NCBI GenBank assembly: GCA_045546775.1
Contig: JAZQDM010000126.1
Span: 62,001-126,000, forward strand
From: RGIG3002 sp045546775
GTDB lineage: Bacteria; Bacillota; Clostridia; Lachnospirales; Lachnospiraceae
Direction of reading: 5' to 3'
Length of the DNA: 64,000 nt
The translations under genes and the position numbers were made by a program. The notes below the pieces were generated by a model, which was not told the origin of the DNA, did not search any database, and saw nothing but the letters and a program-made list of their open reading frames with translations. Position 1 is the stretch's first letter. Each line of letters opens with the position of its first letter. Shown piece after piece: positions 61,279 through 64,000 of this stretch.

Positions 61279-61357
61279 AAAGGGTCATCGTGCTTGCACG
61301 AATGACCCTTTGACGACCGCTAATCAGAGCGCGATACGCAAAGCGTAACGCGTCTCT
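61279..61357. repeat. Two adjacent strong hairpins in intergenic DNA
   Basis: AAAGGGTCAT-CGTG/CACG-ATGACCCTTT (61279-61311), and AGAGCGCGATACGC/GCGTAACGCGTCTCT (61326-61357). The GC-rich second stem is unlike surrounding DNA. The rest of 61358-61560 holds only a small CCGGA/TCCGG hairpin with a T run near 61390. Confidence 0.55.
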
Positions 61358-61560
61358 GTTGTATCAGACTGTGACGCCGGGGGCCGGATAATTCCGGATT
61401 TTTGATGTCGATTATTATGACATATGTCCTAAAATACGGAAATATTGGAATACTTCATTGACAATCATAAATTTCGTGGTAAAATTGTAATTTGTAGAAT
61501 TTAAGGAAACACGAAATGATAAGTGGCGTCAAAAAAGACGCACTACAATGGAGGGAAATC

Positions 61561-62169
61561 ATGAAAAAGAGAATTTTAGCAGTTGTGCTTACTTTGGGTA
61601 TGGCACTTTCTTTGACAGCATGTGGTGGCAAAAAATTTGAAGCAGGTACTATTGAAGGAAACGTTTACACAAACAAATCCATCGGAATCACAGCAACAGC
61701 TCCGGAAAGTTTAACTTACGCTACAGCTGAAGAAATGGCTGCTTTTAAAGAGCAGGCACTTGCTTCTGTAGATATGGCTTCAGATGAAATGGATGATGCA
61801 ATCATTTACGAAGCAGTACTTATGACAGAACTTGGTTCTTCTGTACAGATTGCAGCAGAAAACATGAAAATTACTATCGGTAACAACGTTAGCTCCAAAT
61901 TATACTTAGAAAGCTTGCGTGATACAACAAAGTCTACATACGAAATGTACGGCTATGCTGTAGAGATGAGCGATGTTACAACAAAAGAGCTTGGTGGAGT
62001 TAAGTTTGACTATATCGATATCGAGCTTTCTGCAATGGGAATTACAGTAATGCAGGAATGCTATGCATACAGATTAGGTGATTATATGTACTACATCATC
62101 ATCACAGATATGGGTGATGACACAGAATCTATCAACGCATTTATGTCTTCTTTCGCAGCTGCAAAATAA
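61561..62169 (+). CDS. Small lipoprotein, family copy 2
   Basis: A 202-residue protein with a lipobox in LTACGG (Cys ~21) and the same GT-[IV]-x-G-x-VYTN opening and ALG-to-FMSSFAAAK end as copy 1. GGAGGG precedes the ATG. Codons here favour endings such as GCA and ACA and look more adapted than copy 1, suggesting higher expression. Function unknown. Confidence 0.8.
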   Translation: MKKRILAVVLTLGMALSLTACGGKKFEAGTIEGNVYTNKSIGITATAPESLTYATAEEMAAFKEQALASVDMASDEMDDAIIYEAVLMTELGSSVQIAAENMKITIGNNVSSKLYLESLRDTTKSTYEMYGYAVEMSDVTTKELGGVKFDYIDIELSAMGITVMQECYAYRLGDYMYYIIITDMGDDTESINAFMSSFAAAK

Positions 62170-62227
62170 GTTATTTGTAAAAGCCCGGCCAAAATGATAT
62201 AACCTTAGATGAAATTTAAAAATACGA

Positions 62228-62500
62228 TTGACAAATCTTTTCCTTTCTTCTACAATCAAGGTTATTAAATCGATAATGGCTATGAAGAGGGTTAGTACAA
62301 GTAGGAAGCGTTGCAGAGAGAAAACCAAAGGTGCGAGGTTTTTACGGGGATTATTTGGAACCTGCCTCGGAGCTTTGTATGAAAATGCAACGTGTGTCAG
62401 CGTTAATGACAGAAAAGTTGAGTGTAATAACACTAATTAGGGTGGTACCGCCGAAGTATTCGGTCCCTTGCGGGGCGGATATTTTGGCGGTTTTTTGTAT
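62228..62500 (+). promoter_or_regulatory. T-box riboswitch and promoter of proS
   Basis: Promoter: TTGACA (62228-62233), 17 bp, TACAAT (62251-62256). The leader has the AGAGAG and GGTGCGAG Stem I elements, a CGTTGCA/TGCAACG helix, the T-box GGTGGTACCGCC (62440-62451), and a terminator CCGCC...GGCGG-TTTTTT (to ~62497). A CCT in GGAACCTGCC (62361-62363) is the best candidate specifier for proline. Uncharged tRNA-Pro would open the terminator and raise proS expression. Confidence 0.85.
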
Positions 62501-62518
62501 GGAAAGGAAAGAGGAAAA

Positions 62519-63949
62519 ATGGCAGAGAAAAAATTAGTAGAAGCGATTACATCGATGGATGTGGATTTTGCGCAGTGGTATACTGACGTTGTAAGAAAGG
62601 CAGAATTGATTGATTATACAAGCGTAAAAGGTTGCATGGTTATCAAACCGGCAGGTTATGCAATCTGGGAAAATATCCAGAGCCAGTTGGATAGCATGTT
62701 TAAGGAAAGCGGCGTAGAAAATGTATATTTGCCGATGTTTATTCCGGAAAGTCTTTTGCAGAAAGAAAAAGACCATGTAGAAGGTTTTGCACCGGAAGTA
62801 GCATGGGTAACACACGGTGGTTTGAATCCTTTGCAGGAAAGACTTTGTGTGAGACCGACGTCTGAAACATTGTTCTGTGATTTTTACAAAAATGAAGTGC
62901 AGTCTTACAGAGATTTGCCGAAAGTTTACAATCAGTGGTGTTCTGTAGTTCGTTGGGAAAAAGAGACAAGACCGTTCCTTCGTTCCAGAGAATTCCTTTG
63001 GCAGGAAGGCCATACGGCACATGCTACTGCAGAGGAAGCAGAAGAAAGAACAGTTCAGATGTTAAACATCTACGCAAAATTCTGTGAAGAATATTTGGCA
63101 ATGCCGGTTATCAAAGGTCAGAAAACAGAAAAAGAAAAATTTGCAGGTGCGGAAGCAACGTATACCATTGAAGCACTTATGCATGACGGAAAAGCGTTGC
63201 AGTCCGGTACAAGCCACAACTTCGGCGACGGATTTGCACAAGCATTCGGCATCCAGTATACAGACAAAGACAACAAATTAAAATATGTGCATCAGACATC
63301 ATGGGGAATGACAACACGTTTGATTGGCGCGATTATTATGGTTCACGGCGACGATTCCGGTCTTGTGTTACCGCCTCGTATTGCACCCACACAGGTTATG
63401 ATTATTCCGATTCAGCAGCACAAAGAAGGTGTGCTTGAAAAAGCAGCGGAATTAAAAGAAAAATTAGCAGACTACCGTGTGAAGGTTGACAATTCCGAAA
63501 AGAGTCCGGGCTGGAAATTCTCCGAGCAGGAAATGCGTGGTATTCCGCTTCGTGTGGAAATCGGACCGAAAGATATCGCAGCAAACAAATGTGTAATCTG
63601 CCGTCGCGATACAAGAGAAAAAATGGAAGTATGTTTGGATGAATTGGACAGCAAAGTAGGCGAGATTCTTGAGTTGATGCAGAAAGAAATGTTGGAGCGT
63701 GCAAGAGCGCACCGCGAAGAGCATACTTACACTGCTACAAACTTTGAAGAATTTGTAAAAATCTTTGAAGAAAAAGCAGGCTTTGTAAAAGCAATGTGGT
63801 GTGGCGAGCAGGCATGTGAAGATACCATTAAAGAAAAGCTTGCAGTAACAAGCCGTTGTATGCCTTTTGAGCAGGAACAGATTGCTGAAACATGTGTATG
63901 TTGCGGAAAACCGGCTAAGAAAATGGTTTACTGGGGTAAAGCATATTAA
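62519..63949 (+). CDS. proS: Prolyl-tRNA synthetase, archaeal/eukaryotic-type (type 3)
   Basis: A 476-residue class II synthetase charging tRNA-Pro. Motif 2 region RPFLRSREFLWQEGHTAHAT and the preceding RPTSET are conserved. An anticodon-binding domain (PTQVMIIPI) and a C-terminal zinc-type domain (CxxC in NKCVICR and CVCCGK) follow. No INS editing insertion is present, as in type 3 enzymes. The start at 62519 is supported by GAAAGAGG. It is controlled by the T-box leader above. Confidence 0.95.
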   Translation: MAEKKLVEAITSMDVDFAQWYTDVVRKAELIDYTSVKGCMVIKPAGYAIWENIQSQLDSMFKESGVENVYLPMFIPESLLQKEKDHVEGFAPEVAWVTHGGLNPLQERLCVRPTSETLFCDFYKNEVQSYRDLPKVYNQWCSVVRWEKETRPFLRSREFLWQEGHTAHATAEEAEERTVQMLNIYAKFCEEYLAMPVIKGQKTEKEKFAGAEATYTIEALMHDGKALQSGTSHNFGDGFAQAFGIQYTDKDNKLKYVHQTSWGMTTRLIGAIIMVHGDDSGLVLPPRIAPTQVMIIPIQQHKEGVLEKAAELKEKLADYRVKVDNSEKSPGWKFSEQEMRGIPLRVEIGPKDIAANKCVICRRDTREKMEVCLDELDSKVGEILELMQKEMLERARAHREEHTYTATNFEEFVKIFEEKAGFVKAMWCGEQACEDTIKEKLAVTSRCMPFEQEQIAETCVCCGKPAKKMVYWGKAY

Positions 63950-64000
63950 ATATTGTTTAGAAATCTTTTAGACTTATGTCAAATATTTCACAAATAGCTT

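Noticed and set aside
1..64000. CRISPR arrays, tRNA and rRNA genes
   Set aside because: I looked for regularly spaced repeats and for tRNA/rRNA signatures by eye and found none; a dedicated scan could still find a missed tRNA.

Overview
The window looks like chromosomal DNA of an anaerobic gut-type Clostridia, most likely a Lachnospiraceae member. The reasons are AT-rich, clostridial-style codon use, strong AGGAGG-type ribosome sites, a reverse rubrerythrin beside a PerR-type regulator, ferredoxin-linked oxidoreductases, a T-box in front of an archaeal/eukaryote-type prolyl-tRNA synthetase, and several c-di-GMP proteins. No rRNA, tRNA or CRISPR array was seen.

Bases 1-24.5 kb hold the most striking block. 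After the tail of a histidine kinase-receiver-DegV fusion comes a 19-20 kb plus-strand gene series. It contains an HD-GYP protein, five membrane-anchored or exported beta-rich proteins (four with SipW/TasA-type leaders), a membrane-tethered McrB-like AAA+ ATPase, a DUF2357-like partner without a visible nuclease domain, an ER-type (SipW-like) signal peptidase, and a 3,746-residue exported protein built of GLUG-like repeats. A PilZ protein is divergent on one side and a degenerate GGDEF-EAL protein is convergent on the other, so every class of c-di-GMP protein flanks the block. I infer a c-di-GMP-linked surface fibre or giant adhesin system with an unusual ATPase module.

Bases 24.5-37.3 kb are ordinary and accessory genes: a MerR regulator with a YxlEFG-like ABC transporter, a stand-alone reverse transcriptase preceded by a structured non-coding region with a perfect 15-bp inverted repeat, an aldo/keto reductase plus flavodoxin, a leaderless M23 peptidase, a frameshifted Cas2-like remnant, an epimerase with a small XRE protein, and a cluster of small membrane proteins. 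Bases 37.3-44.5 kb carry a probable type I toxin-antitoxin locus, a divergent HSP90 paired with a helical-repeat protein, a truncated Rpn-family gene, a TetR-CPBP protease pair and a YczE-type membrane protein.

Bases 44.5-54.8 kb hold a DUF5714-ArsC fusion, reverse rubrerythrin and PerR with a perfect operator palindrome, and a two-component system. The last 38 bp of the response regulator gene are duplicated 2.4 kb downstream and bracket an AT-rich islet carrying rhuM and an alpha/beta hydrolase. An MNT-HEPN toxin-antitoxin pair follows at once. Bases 54.8-64 kb contain a four-subunit 2-oxoacid:ferredoxin oxidoreductase operon, a pseudouridine synthase, an O-antigen-ligase-like membrane protein, and a tandem family of small lipoproteins (one deleted, two intact). 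Two T-box leaders are interleaved with them: the second serves proS, while the first is an orphan that has lost its specifier half.
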